Origin: Thaumasiovibrio sp047250365 | GTDB lineage: Bacteria > Pseudomonadota > Gammaproteobacteria > Enterobacterales > Vibrionaceae | Assembly (NCBI RefSeq): GCF_047250365.1 | Contig: NZ_JBLBVL010000011.1 | Location: 49,009 to 113,008 of the forward strand | Length of the DNA: 64,000 bases | Reading direction: 5' to 3' | Part shown: in pieces, positions 63,998 to 64,000 of the stretch | Layout of the letters: each line of letters opens with the position of its first letter | How positions within the stretch are numbered: position 1 is the first letter of the stretch | Notes under the pieces: model-generated | Database searches by the model: none | Seen by the model: the letters and a program-made list of their open reading frames with translations, nothing else | What the model was told of the DNA's origin: nothing | Translations under genes and position numbers: made by a program

Positions 63998-64000
63998 ACG

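Overview
The window reads as the chromosome of a gamma-proteobacterium of the Vibrionaceae type. The evidence is gene order and protein families: pilT/pilU next to yggS-proC-yggT-yggU-(DUF4426)-rdgB-hemW, then yggN-glsB-trmB, ung-nfo-grcA-thrCBA, and arcA, arcB, yhcC and two glutamate synthase operons close together. A 60-residue DUF3545 protein, which I know mainly from vibrios, supports this. I cannot name the genus. I see no phage, integron, transposase, CRISPR array or defence island; this is a core-genome segment.

Layout. 1-3.2 kb: the end of a GGDEF-EAL c-di-GMP protein, then ubiU-ubiV (O2-independent ubiquinone hydroxylation). 3.3-5.5 kb: pilU and pilT on the minus strand. 5.5-10.4 kb: a forward housekeeping run from yggS to hemW. 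10.4-13 kb: yggN, glsB and trmB on minus. 13.2-16.3 kb: yggL, mutY, yggX, mltC. 16.4-17.9 kb: nine tRNA genes (Phe, Asn, Thr) in two partly duplicated arrays, separated by 14 perfect copies of a 7-bp repeat. 18-24.4 kb: mrcB, an anaerobic-sulfatase-maturase-like radical SAM protein and hrpB on minus. 24.5-30.4 kb: sfsA, dksA, gluQ, pcnB, folK, panB, panC. 30.4-35.7 kb: yaaA, an AgcS symporter, a DUF3545 gene, a hemerythrin-like protein, ung, an unlisted 31-codon gene and nfo. 36-41.4 kb: grcA and the thrLABC operon with its attenuator. 41.6-44.4 kb: a lone aceK, a small outer-membrane-like protein and an RraA-family aldolase-like protein. 45.2-51.2 kb: arcA, facing a minus-strand run of yhcC, a diguanylate cyclase and arcB. 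51.8-64 kb: two tandem gltB-gltD operons of different subfamilies.

A recurring theme is adaptation to low oxygen: ubiUV, hemW (a HemN relative), grcA with a textbook FNR box plus a weaker upstream box, arcA with an FNR-like box, and arcB. The ArcB here keeps the first redox cysteine (C180) but has Tyr where E. coli has C241. A second theme is features that ORF callers miss: the thrL leader peptide, a non-AUG (ATT) start for pcnB, a 31-residue ORF with a strong Shine-Dalgarno, and a possible small RNA between nfo and grcA. Nothing here is clearly a new biological system; the most testable novelties are the ArcB cysteine loss, the diguanylate cyclase-arcB coupling, the small ORF and the candidate sRNA.
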